Below are positions 35,741 to 45,818 of a stretch of 64,000 bases of DNA, in pieces. Below the pieces are notes generated by a model. That model searched no databases. It worked only from the letters and a program-made list of their open reading frames with translations, and was not told the origin of the DNA. Made by a program: the position numbers and the translations under genes. The DNA is from Prolixibacter sp. SD074 (GTDB lineage: Bacteria > Bacteroidota > Bacteroidia > Bacteroidales > Prolixibacteraceae), in the NCBI RefSeq assembly GCF_009617895.1, contig NZ_BLAW01000001.1, positions 859,001-923,000 on the forward strand, read 5' to 3'. Each line of letters opens with the position of its first letter. The stretch's first letter is position 1.

Positions 35741-36057
35741 AAACCTTCATTTTTAAAATGAAAACGAACAATTTTGAAAGGTGAAGCGGAATGAAACAGC
35801 AACTCGCAATTTTTCATGGCTTCCAGGAAGGTCCCTTCCTTCATCAGGTCAGCCTCGAATAATTCCAATTTTCCTTTGGATTCATTGGCTATATCCAGCA
35901 GGTGCTGATATTTGGCGGTATTCGATTTATTGCGAACGGTTGTTCTTACGTTGTAGCCTTCGTCGAGCAACTGCTTCAATATCCATGAAGCTACATAGCC
36001 CGAACCACCTGTTACGAGAATCGGTTTGGAGGAATCAATTTGCACACTTGTCTTCAT
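35710..36057 (-). pseudogene. Truncated NAD-dependent epimerase/dehydratase
   Basis: The first 95 residues match an extended SDR of the dihydroflavonol reductase type: KPILVTGGSGYVASWILKQLL (Rossmann GxxGxxx), then RTTVRNKSNTAKYQHL and LFHSASPF. After about nt 35770 the match ends and the frame runs into the upstream region and first codons of the M20 gene, stopping at 35710. Normal length is about 340, so the catalytic YxxxK half is missing. A 3' deletion remnant. Confidence 0.75.
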
Positions 36058-36165
36058 ACCGTATTATTTTTACATTCGTTTTTTTGAGGCAGTTTGTTTA
36101 ATAGTCTGAATCGTTTCCTTTTAACAAAGGATACGTGATCGATGTTCTGATGAATTCCGGTAGTG

Positions 36166-37029
36166 TTAATTATCCGATGGTTTTTGATGTTTTCGTTCCT
36201 GTTCCCCAAACCGCCCGTAAATGTGCCCGATAATTTCGTTAGCGCTGGTTTCGATGGGTTTGTTGGTCACATTGATGACGGTAAAACCACCACGTTCGAA
36301 AATCATTTTGGCGTATTGCAATTCATCATTAACGATACGTTTGTCGGTATAGCTTGGATTGCTACCATACCCCAGTTGCGAAAGTCGTTTATGTCGCTGT
36401 GCGACTAGATAGCTGATGTTAATGGAAAGACCGAAAACCCGACGTGGGTCAACATTGAACAGTTCTTCGGGAGGTGCTATGCCCTTTACCAGCGGGACAT
36501 TGGCTACTTTCCAGCCAAACATCGATATATACACCGAGAGGGGGGTTTTACCGCTCCGTGAGACACCGGTCAGTATAATTTCCGCGTCTTTTAGCCGCCT
36601 GGGATTTAAGCCGTCATCCTGGTTCAAAGCATATTCAATGGCCTCAATACGGTCGTAATATTGCGCATTGATACGCCTGTAAAGACCGGGTACATTCACA
36701 CTTATCAAACCAATTTTGTTCTCCAGGTAATTGGCCAGAGGCCCCATGAAATCGATTTCCTCTACACCTTCTTCCCGGCAGGACTTTAGCAGTTCATGCC
36801 GCAGATCGGAGTTGACCATGGTGTGCGTAATTAAAGCGTTGGTCTTTTTGGCCCGCAAAACCACCTCTTTGATTTTTTCATTGCTTTGGACATTTGGAAT
36901 AATGATAACCGGGATTTTGTTATCAGGATACTGAATAAGGAGGGACTGGACCATGGTGTGGCCGGCAACTCCCCGGCCTCCGGAAACTACAAAAAGTTTA
37001 TCGGCCGGTTTTTTCTCAACGTTTTCCAT
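36166..37029 (-). CDS. PEP synthase/PPDK regulatory kinase-phosphorylase
   Basis: 287 residues of the DUF299/PSRP family. VSGGRGVAGHTMVQSLLIQY opens the protein, and the P-loop-like GVSRSGKTPLSVYIS lies near residue 155. DPRRVFGL and the C-terminal NKPIETSANEIIGHIYGR are also conserved. It is an ADP-dependent kinase and Pi-dependent phosphorylase that inactivates and reactivates pyruvate phosphate dikinase or PEP synthase (family knowledge). No target gene lies in this window. Confidence 0.9.
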   Translation of the reverse strand: MENVEKKPADKLFVVSGGRGVAGHTMVQSLLIQYPDNKIPVIIIPNVQSNEKIKEVVLRAKKTNALITHTMVNSDLRHELLKSCREEGVEEIDFMGPLANYLENKIGLISVNVPGLYRRINAQYYDRIEAIEYALNQDDGLNPRRLKDAEIILTGVSRSGKTPLSVYISMFGWKVANVPLVKGIAPPEELFNVDPRRVFGLSINISYLVAQRHKRLSQLGYGSNPSYTDKRIVNDELQYAKMIFERGGFTVINVTNKPIETSANEIIGHIYGRFGEQERKHQKPSDN

Positions 37030-37212
37030 AGCTTTTGTGCTGATAAATAAATTGATTCATTCCGGTAATTCCTGTTTTTCGGGAAAATACCGGATGAGTA
37101 TTCTTATATATTACGAATAATTCCATGAATTACAGGTGAAGGACGTCCCGGTAAATCACGGAATTAAACTCTGCGTTGAAAAAAGAAACGAAAACCGCGT
37201 GCGCGGAACAAG

Positions 37213-39141
37213 CTATTGTTTCATCTCAGCGTTATTTTTATTTGAACCTTTCAGATAGGCATCAAGGAAAGTCAGGATTTTTCCGTAACCGCTAATTTCA
37301 TTTTCTTTTTTTCTGAAACCATGGCCCTCATCGGGGAAGACGACATATTCGACCGGAACATTGTTCTGTTTCATCGCGTTGACAATTTCATCCGATTCGA
37401 CCTGCAGCACACGTGGGTCGTTTTTACCCTGCAGCACCATCACCGGATTTTTGATCTGGTCGGCATGGAACAGTGGCGAAATATTGTAGAGACGAACCGA
37501 ATCAGCAGTGAAAGGATCACCCATCTCGGCATAAAGCGCTTTCCGGAAAGATTCCCAGTAAGACGGAATGGACTTCAGGGTACGCAACCAGTTGGTAACG
37601 CCAAACAAATCGACACCCACTTTGAACTCATCCGGATGGAAGGTCATGGCAGCCATGGTCATGTAACCGCCATAAGAACCGCCGATGATTCCAATTTTTT
37701 CCGGATCGATGTAATCGAGTGTTTGCAGGTACTTTTTGCCGTAGATGCAGTCCATTAAATCTTTATCTCCGTGATTCTGATCATCCATCTTGTAGAAGGT
37801 TTTTCCATAGCCACTGCTGCCCCGGTTATTCACCGCAAGGATCGCGTAATCGTGGTTCACCAGGTATTGAATCAGTGCGAAGTAACCGGTTCGGGACTGA
37901 CCTCCCGGGCCTCCGTGTACCCAAATCAACGCAGGCACTTTGTTGTCGGCAGATGCATTGACGGGCTTATAGAAGATAGCCGGTATTTTCAAGCTATCGA
38001 AAGAGTTGAACCGTACCACTTCAGCTGAAACCAAATCATCCGGGTTGATGTCCGGGTTCAGCGAGTTGGTCAGTTTTTTCAGATCCTTCGTTTCGAAATT
38101 ATAGACATAAATGTTGGTGGGAGCCTTGGACGTTCCAACCGAAAGACGCATCATGTCTTCGTTATCCGAAATGGATACACCAAGAATATTTCCATCAGGA
38201 ATATCCGGAAAGGTGACTTCCTGTCCTGTAGCATTATCCATTACAATAATTTTGGTTCGGGCATCCTCATTCACACCAATTACGCGGTATTTTTCGTTCT
38301 CCGAATTGTAGCTGAATGCAACGTCCCAGTCGGTTTGATAAAGCGGCTCGCGGCTTCCGTCAGCAATATTGTATTTTACGAGGTCCATGAACTCCGAATC
38401 GGCATCGGTACGGTAGAAGAAGGAACTGCCATCTTTGCTAAAGCCCGATGCAGCATAAATACCCGGGAAATCGGGCTGGGAAATCTCCGTGCGTTGTCCG
38501 TTTTTCATACCTGTGAGGAAGAGTTTGGTTTCACTGGTCGTAATATTTTGTGTCAGTGCCAGGTATTTCTCATCCCAGGAGATACCGTCAATCTCGAGTC
38601 CATCGTTGTTTTGATAAATCATTTCCGGCTTCCAGTCGCCGATTTTCATTTTATATAAATCGAAGAAACGCGGATCGCGCTTATTCGACAGGTAATACAT
38701 GGCTGTTTTATCTTTATTCCAGCCGGCGAAATTGGCTTTCTCCTTTTCGGCCGGCGTCAAATCCACAACGGTGCTGTCAGGCGAAAGCAGATAGAGATGA
38801 CTGATTTCATTCCCACCTTTATCGGCTGAATAGATGATTTGGTCGGTTCCCGGAACATAGTCAACCGGGAAAATAGACTCGACCCTGGAATCGGTTATTT
38901 GCTGTTTCGTTCCATCATCGAGGTTGATTTCGTACAAGTTGTAAATCCCTGATTCATTGCTGCATATCAGTAGTTTGGGTTCATCGGCATTAAACTGTCC
39001 TCCAAAAATGGATTTATTCTTGTAAAACTGATCGATGGAATACTGTTTTACCGTGCGTTGAGGTTCTGCCGGTTTCTGTTTGCAGGCAAACATAGCAAAC
39101 GTTATCAGCAGAATGGAAGTGTGAAAGGCTGTTTTTTTCAT
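37213..39141 (-). CDS. S9 family peptidase (prolyl oligopeptidase/acylaminoacyl type), lipoprotein
   Basis: 642 residues. MKKTAFHTSILLITFAMFAC is a lipoprotein signal, lipobox Cys at residue 20. Residues 50-370 form a WD/Tol-like beta-propeller and 385-635 an alpha/beta hydrolase. The triad is the Ser of GGSYGGYMTM near 491, the Asp of GKNDPRV near 576 and the His of EGHGF near 608. It cleaves short peptides in the periplasm or at the outer membrane. Single-gene unit. Confidence 0.92.
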   Translation of the reverse strand: MKKTAFHTSILLITFAMFACKQKPAEPQRTVKQYSIDQFYKNKSIFGGQFNADEPKLLICSNESGIYNLYEINLDDGTKQQITDSRVESIFPVDYVPGTDQIIYSADKGGNEISHLYLLSPDSTVVDLTPAEKEKANFAGWNKDKTAMYYLSNKRDPRFFDLYKMKIGDWKPEMIYQNNDGLEIDGISWDEKYLALTQNITTSETKLFLTGMKNGQRTEISQPDFPGIYAASGFSKDGSSFFYRTDADSEFMDLVKYNIADGSREPLYQTDWDVAFSYNSENEKYRVIGVNEDARTKIIVMDNATGQEVTFPDIPDGNILGVSISDNEDMMRLSVGTSKAPTNIYVYNFETKDLKKLTNSLNPDINPDDLVSAEVVRFNSFDSLKIPAIFYKPVNASADNKVPALIWVHGGPGGQSRTGYFALIQYLVNHDYAILAVNNRGSSGYGKTFYKMDDQNHGDKDLMDCIYGKKYLQTLDYIDPEKIGIIGGSYGGYMTMAAMTFHPDEFKVGVDLFGVTNWLRTLKSIPSYWESFRKALYAEMGDPFTADSVRLYNISPLFHADQIKNPVMVLQGKNDPRVLQVESDEIVNAMKQNNVPVEYVVFPDEGHGFRKKENEISGYGKILTFLDAYLKGSNKNNAEMKQ

Positions 39142-39547
39142 GAGTTATATTTTTAAGTTGTAGGGTTGTTGTATGCTTGTATTACCGCAGCTTTGTTGCT
39201 TGAAGAAATGACTAGAGGTTCTTCCATCTGAAGTATTTACTGCGATAATCAGGGTTAAATCGGGGGCAATTATCAATCTGAACGAAAAATCATGATTCTT
39301 CTGTCCTGTGTTTAGTGTTTTATAAATTTACACTCTTTTCGTGAGAATAAAAATAGGAGGAGGAGGGGGATTTTACCTGGTAATTTGGCTAGATGGTCAC
39401 CTTATCAGGATAACAATTGTTGTATATTTATTGGCATAGAATAATTATCCGGAGTAAAAAAATGAAGGAAGCAGAAGGTTTTGGAAAAAAAACTGCAGAT
39501 TCCCAATTGAACCTGCAGCATTTGAGTGATAATATATATGGGCACGT
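39142..39547. other. Intergenic, nothing firm
   Basis: About 400 AT-rich bases upstream of the S9 peptidase gene; presumably its promoter. A CTGCAG pair near 39493-39518 may form a weak hairpin. No gene seen. Confidence 0.4.
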
Positions 39548-40099
39548 TTAAACATGTGGGAGGAAATTCCCTTTTTCGTCTATGAAAAGGGTTTTTTTCT
39601 GTTCTCCCCTGGTTAATCTTACCACATAATGTTTAACGTGATCTTCTCCAACGGTTATCAATTCCTTGTCTTTGGAGATGTTCCAATCTTTGTACTGGCT
39701 TTTGGCAATCGCATCTTCAATGTTCATTGGTAATTCTATATCTTTTAGCACCTCGCGCATTCTCACCAGATTCCCATTTTTTCCGTAGACTGCATTGATA
39801 CGGCCACCGTGGCTGGTTTTAATGTAGACCTCGTATTGATCTGGTTTTTTTTCTTTCTTCGCCAATTTCGGATTGATCACATCCCAGCCGTATTTTTTAA
39901 AGACATAAGGGAAAGTATGCCATTGAATGGGTTGGCCATCTGCTACATCTTTTTGTACTGCCTGTGTAACGGCTTGAGGAACCTGATTCCGGTCAATGAC
40001 CAACTTTTCCATTGGTACCTGTACTTTCATCTTCTGCTGTGCGAAGCCCTGCAGGGTAAAGGCCAGCACAATCATACTTGCTAAAATTAACTTTTTCAT
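39548..40099 (-). CDS. Exported PepSY-like protein
   Basis: 183 residues with a clear signal peptide (MKKLILASMIVLAFTLQGFAQ). The mature part appears to have two PepSY-like repeats: VPQAVTQAVQKDVADGQPIQWHTF and the later MNIEDAIAKSQYKDWNISKD, each followed by a YEVYIKT or HYVVRLT strand pair. This fits periplasmic BLIP-like/DUF2874 proteins of Bacteroidota, of unknown role. Lies alone. Confidence 0.7.
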   Translation of the reverse strand: MKKLILASMIVLAFTLQGFAQQKMKVQVPMEKLVIDRNQVPQAVTQAVQKDVADGQPIQWHTFPYVFKKYGWDVINPKLAKKEKKPDQYEVYIKTSHGGRINAVYGKNGNLVRMREVLKDIELPMNIEDAIAKSQYKDWNISKDKELITVGEDHVKHYVVRLTRGEQKKTLFIDEKGNFLPHV

Positions 40100-40464
40100 G
40101 ACCCCTGAGATTTTGAGTTTAACATCTTTATCCTTTTAATCACTGATTGTAGTGGGCCTGCCATTCGGCAGGTAGCCAGTGGTATATTTTTTCACGCTAA
40201 CCGGAAGAGAAAAATATTTCCGGAAGCTGTATATCGTTCAGCATCTTTTTTATTCCAGACATGATTATCTTCTTTTTGGCATATCAAACAATGTATTCTG
40301 AATTGGGTTGGCGTAGTATCCTCATTTTTAGGATATTTTAGCTGACAAGGGCGTGGTTTAACACTTGTTCAGGAAAAAGCAGGCATATGCAACATTTTGC
40401 AACATTTGAATGGTTGTGTTGGTGTGTAATGTATTTATGGATAGTTGGTAACAGGAGTGATTTC
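40100..40464. other. Intergenic, nothing firm
   Basis: 365 bases between the PepSY-like gene and the end of the TonB receptor gene, both on the minus strand. Only a short direct repeat GCAACATTTTGCAACATTT near 40389-40407 was noticed. No gene or clear terminator. Confidence 0.4.
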
Positions 40465-42996
40465 TTACAATGCCAACCTGACGGACAGACGGGGAGAGAA
40501 TGGGACTGATTCCGTGTTAATTTTGAGAGTGCTGGTGTCGTCGAGCGGTACAGTTTCGAATGAGGAGTATTTAATGTTGTAGTTATTGAATAGGTTGAGA
40601 ATGGAAAATGCCAGCTCGCCCCTGATTTTTGATGATGAAAAACGGTAGGTCACCGAAACATCGGTACGTTGGTAATCGGGTTCGGTATATGAACCCGGGT
40701 CAGTCGGATCTGTGTAGAGTGGAAAACCGCTTCCGTAAATATAGTTTGCCGATAAGTAAAAAGGTTTCAGATGAATAATCCCGGCCAGTTTCAGCTCATG
40801 TCGTTGATCCTGCGGCGCCCGTTGGTATTCCGTCGTCAGAAATTTTTCTTCTGCTTTGCCCAACGAATAGGAAAGCCATATGGAATGGCCATGAAAGTCC
40901 TTTTTCAGGAACAGGTCGATTCCATAGCTTCGTCCTTTTCCGTGTATATGGGTTTGAACTCCGGTTTCCGGGTCGGTGCGGAATTGCGTTAAACCTTCAA
41001 TATTTTTGTAATATCCTTCCAGGCTGGCCAGAAAGCTTTTTCCATGAAGGGACCAGCCGCTCACATAGTGTGTTGCTTTTAATACCGGAACATCTGTTCC
41101 ATCGGAGCCAAACCACAGGTATTGATAGTTCCCAAGAGCATCGATAACGGTACTTTTACTGATGAATTGGTTGAAAATACCCCATGCTGCGTTAAACTTC
41201 ACCGATTGATTGACGGGAATACTGGCTGAAATTCTCGGCTGGATGAACAACTTTTGTTGCTCAAACGGTAAGTCGAACCGAAAACCACCTTTTAACTGAA
41301 TATTTCCGGGAAGGGCAATGTGATCCTGAGCATAGAAGTTGAGTCGCTGCAAGTCAGCTTTCTGCGATGACAGATTGATTTGTGTTGTATCGTTGACCAA
41401 CTTCACCTGGTCGGCAATCAGTCCGAAACCTGTTTCCATAGTATGCTGCTTGCTGACTGCAAAACGGTTGGTATTCTTAAACGAAAACTGCGAAACCTGG
41501 TTGTCGGTGTTAGAATTGCTCCAGCTAGCCAGTCCTCTTCCCTTGCCAAACCGGTTTTGGTAATCACTTCTAACATTATTATCGAGGCTGGAGTATTCAA
41601 TGGTCATGCTGGAGGTATTTCCTTTATTCCAGTTCTTTCCGTAATAAATAGCTCCACCCAGCTGTCTGTTATCTTCCTGTGTGGATTTGGAGATATCAAG
41701 CTGCGTGTTTGCCTGGTTTAGCGTGTATTTGAACTGGTCTTCACCGCCCAGCAGACTGACGTAGAACAAGTCGCCGCCGTCGCTGCGTGTCGAAAAACGA
41801 ATATTGGCGTCGTGGAAGGTGTAGTCGGGCCGGATATTTACATTGATGGAGTTTTGTCCTTGTCCGCCGACGGGTTCCATTCCCTGACCACCCGTTGGTG
41901 CCGTTGTGGTTCCGGTATATACCACATCATCGGTATTGTAGAGATTGTAATAGGTTTGCCGGAAGGCCAACAGGATGGATGACTTTTTCGAAAGAGGAAC
42001 TTCCAGCATGCCGTTAGCCGTGACATTGTTCAGTGCCAGGTTGAGCCCGGGTTTGTATGTGGAACCGTTTTTCCCGGCGATATTGATAATGCCGCCAACC
42101 CGTTCTCCGTAACGGGCATCATAACCGCCTTTCAGGACTTGAACGTCTTTTACAACCAATGGATTGACCGCACTAATGTTGTCGTTAAAGTTTTTTAGTC
42201 CCCACAGCGTAAATCCATCGAAAAGCACCTGACTGTTTCCTTCGTAACTGCCCCAGATGATCAATCCGTTGGATTGCTCGCCAGCCGCCAGAACACCCGG
42301 TTGCAATCGTAGCAGATTAAACACCGAGTTGTCGTCGTTTCCGGGAAGAAACTGCACTATCTGGTGATTCAGGCGCATGACACCGGGGGCATCTCCAATT
42401 TGTGTTGCCTTCTCTACGACTTTGTTGGCAACAACAATCTCTTTCAATCCAATGCTGGATGGCGTGAGGATGAACCGGTAGTTGTTGCCGGGAACGCAAA
42501 TCGTATCGAGAATGTAGTGTCCTAAATGTGAAATACGGATGTGAAAAATGCTGTCGGTTGAGGAGATGTAGCGGAAACTTCCTTTTAAATCCGTGGCCAG
42601 GCCCTGGTCGTTTATCAAAACATTGGAGTAGGGAAGTGGTTCGTGAGTAATGGCTTCCAAAACTTGTCCCGAAAGAGAAAATGCTTTCGGGGCCCCCGGT
42701 TTTTTTTCTTCCGGAAGGATAAGAAAGACATTGCCCCTTTTTCGGTAATTGAAAGGTATACTTTTCAGTAATGCGCCGAATAGTTCTTCGGGAGTATCGA
42801 ACGAACCGGAAACAGAAACCTGGTATTGAGCCAGGGCGTTGTCATTGAAAGAGAGATGAAAGTTGTATTTATCGCGTAAGCCGATCAAAACCTGGTTCAA
42901 TGCCGTATTTTGCGCGTTGACTTTATATTTCTGGCCGGAGGCAGAGGTAACAAAGGCTGCAAGAATGAAAATGACGACAACGATTTTTCGCTTCAC
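40465..42996 (-). CDS. TonB-dependent receptor with STN domain
   Basis: 843 residues. Signal peptide (VVVIFILAAFVTSASG), STN signalling domain at about 25-95 (NTALNQVLIGLRDKYNFHLSF), a carboxypeptidase-like beta domain at 108-185, plug domain (PGVLAAGEQSNGLIIWGSYEG, VQVLKGGYDARYGERVGGIIN) and a 22-strand barrel ending SVPFSPRLSVRLAL. It imports a large or scarce ligand using TonB energy and signals occupancy through the FecR-like protein encoded 3 bases upstream. No SusD partner follows, so a siderophore, cofactor or peptide is likelier than a glycan (inference). Confidence 0.92.
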   Translation of the reverse strand: MKRKIVVVIFILAAFVTSASGQKYKVNAQNTALNQVLIGLRDKYNFHLSFNDNALAQYQVSVSGSFDTPEELFGALLKSIPFNYRKRGNVFLILPEEKKPGAPKAFSLSGQVLEAITHEPLPYSNVLINDQGLATDLKGSFRYISSTDSIFHIRISHLGHYILDTICVPGNNYRFILTPSSIGLKEIVVANKVVEKATQIGDAPGVMRLNHQIVQFLPGNDDNSVFNLLRLQPGVLAAGEQSNGLIIWGSYEGNSQVLFDGFTLWGLKNFNDNISAVNPLVVKDVQVLKGGYDARYGERVGGIINIAGKNGSTYKPGLNLALNNVTANGMLEVPLSKKSSILLAFRQTYYNLYNTDDVVYTGTTTAPTGGQGMEPVGGQGQNSINVNIRPDYTFHDANIRFSTRSDGGDLFYVSLLGGEDQFKYTLNQANTQLDISKSTQEDNRQLGGAIYYGKNWNKGNTSSMTIEYSSLDNNVRSDYQNRFGKGRGLASWSNSNTDNQVSQFSFKNTNRFAVSKQHTMETGFGLIADQVKLVNDTTQINLSSQKADLQRLNFYAQDHIALPGNIQLKGGFRFDLPFEQQKLFIQPRISASIPVNQSVKFNAAWGIFNQFISKSTVIDALGNYQYLWFGSDGTDVPVLKATHYVSGWSLHGKSFLASLEGYYKNIEGLTQFRTDPETGVQTHIHGKGRSYGIDLFLKKDFHGHSIWLSYSLGKAEEKFLTTEYQRAPQDQRHELKLAGIIHLKPFYLSANYIYGSGFPLYTDPTDPGSYTEPDYQRTDVSVTYRFSSSKIRGELAFSILNLFNNYNIKYSSFETVPLDDTSTLKINTESVPFSPRLSVRLAL

Positions 42997-42999
42997 GGT

Positions 43000-43869
43000 T
43001 TAGTGGCTTTGTTCAATCTGGTATACTTTTTTTGACTGTTTTACAAAGGTAAGGCCAAATGGTTCACAAACATACTGCAGCACTTCGATAACAGGCATAT
43101 TTCGCGTAAAATTTCCGGTGTAGGTATAGTCCATATTTTCCTTCGCCTTGATTTGAACGTTGTATTGGCGTTCAATTTCCTGGAATACCAGGTTGATTGG
43201 TGTTCCGGTAAAGATAAACATATCGTGCATCCAGGCATTGGACTGTTTTACATTGTAATGGGCCACCACCTTCAGGTTTCCGTTCTTTTCCAGGTATGCA
43301 TGTTCGTCAGGACGAAGAATAATATTCTCGTGTGTAACAATGGATTCGACCCGTACTTTACCTGTAAAACAGGTTACTTTGTAATCATCGCCACGGGCGT
43401 AGATGTTGAAGCTGGTACCCAAAACAGTTACCTCACCGTATTTTGAAATTACATCAAACTGTTTTCCTTTTTGTACCTGGAAAAATCCTTCGCCGTCCAG
43501 TTTTACAGAACGGGCTACTTTCCACCAGTACGGGTGATAGGTGAGGGTAGAACCTGCATTCAGGTTGACCGTTGAACTGTCGGGAAGAAGGGCCGCTACG
43601 TGTTGACCTGCCGGAGCAATAACCTTGTTTGTGTAGAACCTGAGGAAGCTGGCCGTAGCCAATAAAACAATGATGACGGCGGCTGCAGCCATCCGGTAGG
43701 AATGTAATCTTCGAATGGGTGTCGACTGCTCCGTTTGGCCGCTCATCTTTTGCGAAAGCGCGTTCCAGACATCTTCCTTCGACCTCGGGTAGGGAAATCC
43801 GATCTCAGGATACTGGTCCGGCGGCTTTTCTCGGAAACGGTTGTCGTTATATGGTAAGTTCTTCTTCAT
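43000..43869 (-). CDS. FecR-family anti-sigma/sensor protein
   Basis: 289 residues. A cytoplasmic N-terminus with PYPRSKEDVWNALSQKM is followed by one membrane helix (MAAAAVIIVLLATASFL, about 75-92), the FecR domain (LLPDSSTVNLNAGSTLTYH, GEGFFQVQKGKQFDV) and a C-terminal STN-like segment (NLVFQEIERQYNVQIKA). It relays ligand binding by the receptor to the ECF sigma factor. It starts immediately at the end of the sigma gene. Confidence 0.92.
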   Translation of the reverse strand: MKKNLPYNDNRFREKPPDQYPEIGFPYPRSKEDVWNALSQKMSGQTEQSTPIRRLHSYRMAAAAVIIVLLATASFLRFYTNKVIAPAGQHVAALLPDSSTVNLNAGSTLTYHPYWWKVARSVKLDGEGFFQVQKGKQFDVISKYGEVTVLGTSFNIYARGDDYKVTCFTGKVRVESIVTHENIILRPDEHAYLEKNGNLKVVAHYNVKQSNAWMHDMFIFTGTPINLVFQEIERQYNVQIKAKENMDYTYTGNFTRNMPVIEVLQYVCEPFGLTFVKQSKKVYQIEQSH

Positions 43870-44361
43870 TTAATTCTCCATCGTCTTTTTCAGGAATGCC
43901 AGGGCATTCTTCATTCTTTTCTCAACAGCTTTGACACTCAAGCCTAAATTAGCGGCTATTTCGTGGTATTTGAATTCATCCATCCGGCTCATCAGAAAAA
44001 CCGTTCGTTGTTTTTCCGGCATTTGCCGAAGAGCGGTTTCATAACGTTTTTCCAGTTCTTTGTACTGGAGTTGATCTTCCGGACTTTCTTCCTGGTTACG
44101 GGATTGGTGATGTTGTTTAATGGAAAAGTTAACAGCCAGTTTGTGTCGGCGGTAGGAACTGACAAACAGGTCGCCGGCCATTTTGTACAACAGGCCTTTA
44201 ATGTTGTCTGGCTTCACCAGGTATTTCTTTTCCCATAACCGCATGAACGTATCCTGTGCAATATCGGTGGCCAGTTCCGGGTCGCCTGAACGATAGTACA
44301 CATAATTGCGAATGGCATCAAAATGAGCGTCGAATAATTCTTTAAATTCTTCTTGTGTCAA
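43870..44361 (-). CDS. ECF RNA polymerase sigma factor (FecI-like)
   Basis: 163 residues with region 2 (YYRSGDPELATDIAQDTFMRLWEK, about 24-48) and region 4 (LRQMPEKQRTVFLMSRMDEFKY, GLSVKAVEKRMKNALAFLKK). This is the sigma-70 family group used with FecR and TonB receptors in Bacteroidota to switch on uptake operons. It is first of the three-gene unit sigma-fecR-receptor and presumably activates its own promoter. Confidence 0.92.
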   Translation of the reverse strand: MTQEEFKELFDAHFDAIRNYVYYRSGDPELATDIAQDTFMRLWEKKYLVKPDNIKGLLYKMAGDLFVSSYRRHKLAVNFSIKQHHQSRNQEESPEDQLQYKELEKRYETALRQMPEKQRTVFLMSRMDEFKYHEIAANLGLSVKAVEKRMKNALAFLKKTMEN

Positions 44362-44418
44362 AGGAACCTTATTTTGTATAGGCGAATTTACAAAACGCTT
44401 TTCAATTGTTGCTTTTTA

Positions 44419-44445
44419 AAGCCCCCGGCGTTACAGCCGGGAGCA
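44419..44445 (-). terminator. Probable terminator of the lipoprotein gene
   Basis: GC-rich stem GCCCCCGGC/GCCGGGAGC around 44421-44444 followed on the minus strand by CTTTAAAAAG, about 80 bases after the lipoprotein stop. Confidence 0.5.
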
Positions 44446-44522
44446 TGAAAAATGAATTCTGTTGTCCGCCAGAATTCCAAGATGGCGGTTTTCTTCCTGT
44501 GCGATGACCTTCGCTTTGACTG

Positions 44523-45461
44523 TTAAAGCTTTTGTGACAGGCAGAATTCCCGGATGGTCATTTCGGTGGTTCCATCGCTGGTGGTTACTGTTACCACATT
44601 GTCACAGGTGCCATCTCCGTAATCCACTACCGCGAATATTACACCGTTTTGCGAGTAGGTAATCTCGCCTTCCGTGATAAAACGGCATTCTCCTGTTTTT
44701 ATCAGCGGACTGGTGATGACATAACTGTACTCGTTTCCATCCGAATCGGTAACCTGGACCGAACCGGTTATTTCAATCATATCATCTGCCGGATCGAGTT
44801 CGGTATCCAGACCGGTTACCCAGGTGCGGGTTTTGTCGGAGATACGTTGAACCGTGGTTCCGTCAGGCATGGTAAAGGTCAGGTTGCTGGTGCAGCTGAA
44901 TACCTGTTCTGTAACAGCGTCGCCAGTGTAGACGCGGGTAAGGGTACCATCAATACCGATGGAATCGACGCTGAAGTTTTCGAACGTAACGGTTCGGGTA
45001 CTGCCATCGGTAAACATTGGGGCCGAAATGGTAATGGTGATAGTTCCGCTCAGTATGCGACCATTGGCCAGCACAGTACTGTCGCCGTAATCGATGGCAA
45101 TGGTTTTGGGGAATGCCGAATCTCCCATGGCAATATTAACATTCGGGCAAACACCATTGCGGTAGCGTTTGTGGAAACTATAGTAATGTCCAAAGCCATG
45201 ACCTTCGGTCAGATCGGCACTTTTGAGCGCGCTGGTATAGTCGTCAATTGCAGACTCTGCAGTAGAAATGAAATCCACTTCATAATTTACTTCTTCGGAA
45301 ACTGCTTCTACTGTACTTTGATCGCTTATGATGGCAGAAACTGATTTGGTCAGTTGTGCATCGGTAATCTCGGGTGTAGACTCAAGGTCAGCCGCTTTTT
45401 CACTGCAACTAAATAGTGTAACACCTGCTATTACGGCCATTGCTAATACTAGATTTCTCAT
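44523..45461 (-). CDS. Hypothetical lipoprotein (312 aa)
   Basis: 312 residues. MRNLVLAMAVIAGVTLFSC is a lipoprotein signal with Cys at residue 19. The mature protein is rich in Thr, Ser and Asp beta-strand patterns (ILSGTITITISAPMFTDGSTRT, VTVTTSDGTTEMTI) and has a GHGFGHYYSFHKRYRNGVC segment. I do not recognise a family. It lies upstream of the sigma/FecR/receptor unit in the same direction, with a terminator-like hairpin between, so a functional link is only possible. Confidence 0.6.
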   Translation of the reverse strand: MRNLVLAMAVIAGVTLFSCSEKAADLESTPEITDAQLTKSVSAIISDQSTVEAVSEEVNYEVDFISTAESAIDDYTSALKSADLTEGHGFGHYYSFHKRYRNGVCPNVNIAMGDSAFPKTIAIDYGDSTVLANGRILSGTITITISAPMFTDGSTRTVTFENFSVDSIGIDGTLTRVYTGDAVTEQVFSCTSNLTFTMPDGTTVQRISDKTRTWVTGLDTELDPADDMIEITGSVQVTDSDGNEYSYVITSPLIKTGECRFITEGEITYSQNGVIFAVVDYGDGTCDNVVTVTTSDGTTEMTIREFCLSQKL

Positions 45462-45818
45462 GTCATTGATGTTTTGGTTAATTAATAATTTTAACCTTAC
45501 ACCGAATGATTGACGAGTTACCCTACCAACTTTTTAATAAATATTCGGTTAACCTGAAAAACTTTTGCCATCCTTGTTGAACACTTTCGGAGATGCACGG
45601 TTTGCCATTGTTGTCACAAATAATTCTAATGGTCCATGCTATGTGATTTCGATTGTGGAAAATGAATATATTGTATGTTGTTAGGACACATTGTTGATTT
45701 GGGTAGGTGACCAATATTTCTTCTAAGACTTATTCAATGCTTATATTTTTCAACAATTATTGCGTGTTCATTTGGCCTGGCAGTTTTATCTTAGCAATTT
45801 ATTTTCAGATACGACGAA
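45462..45818. other. Divergent promoter region
   Basis: 357 AT-rich bases between the lipoprotein gene (minus) and the WalJ-like gene (plus). No gene seen; no strongly matching promoter on either strand. Confidence 0.4.
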
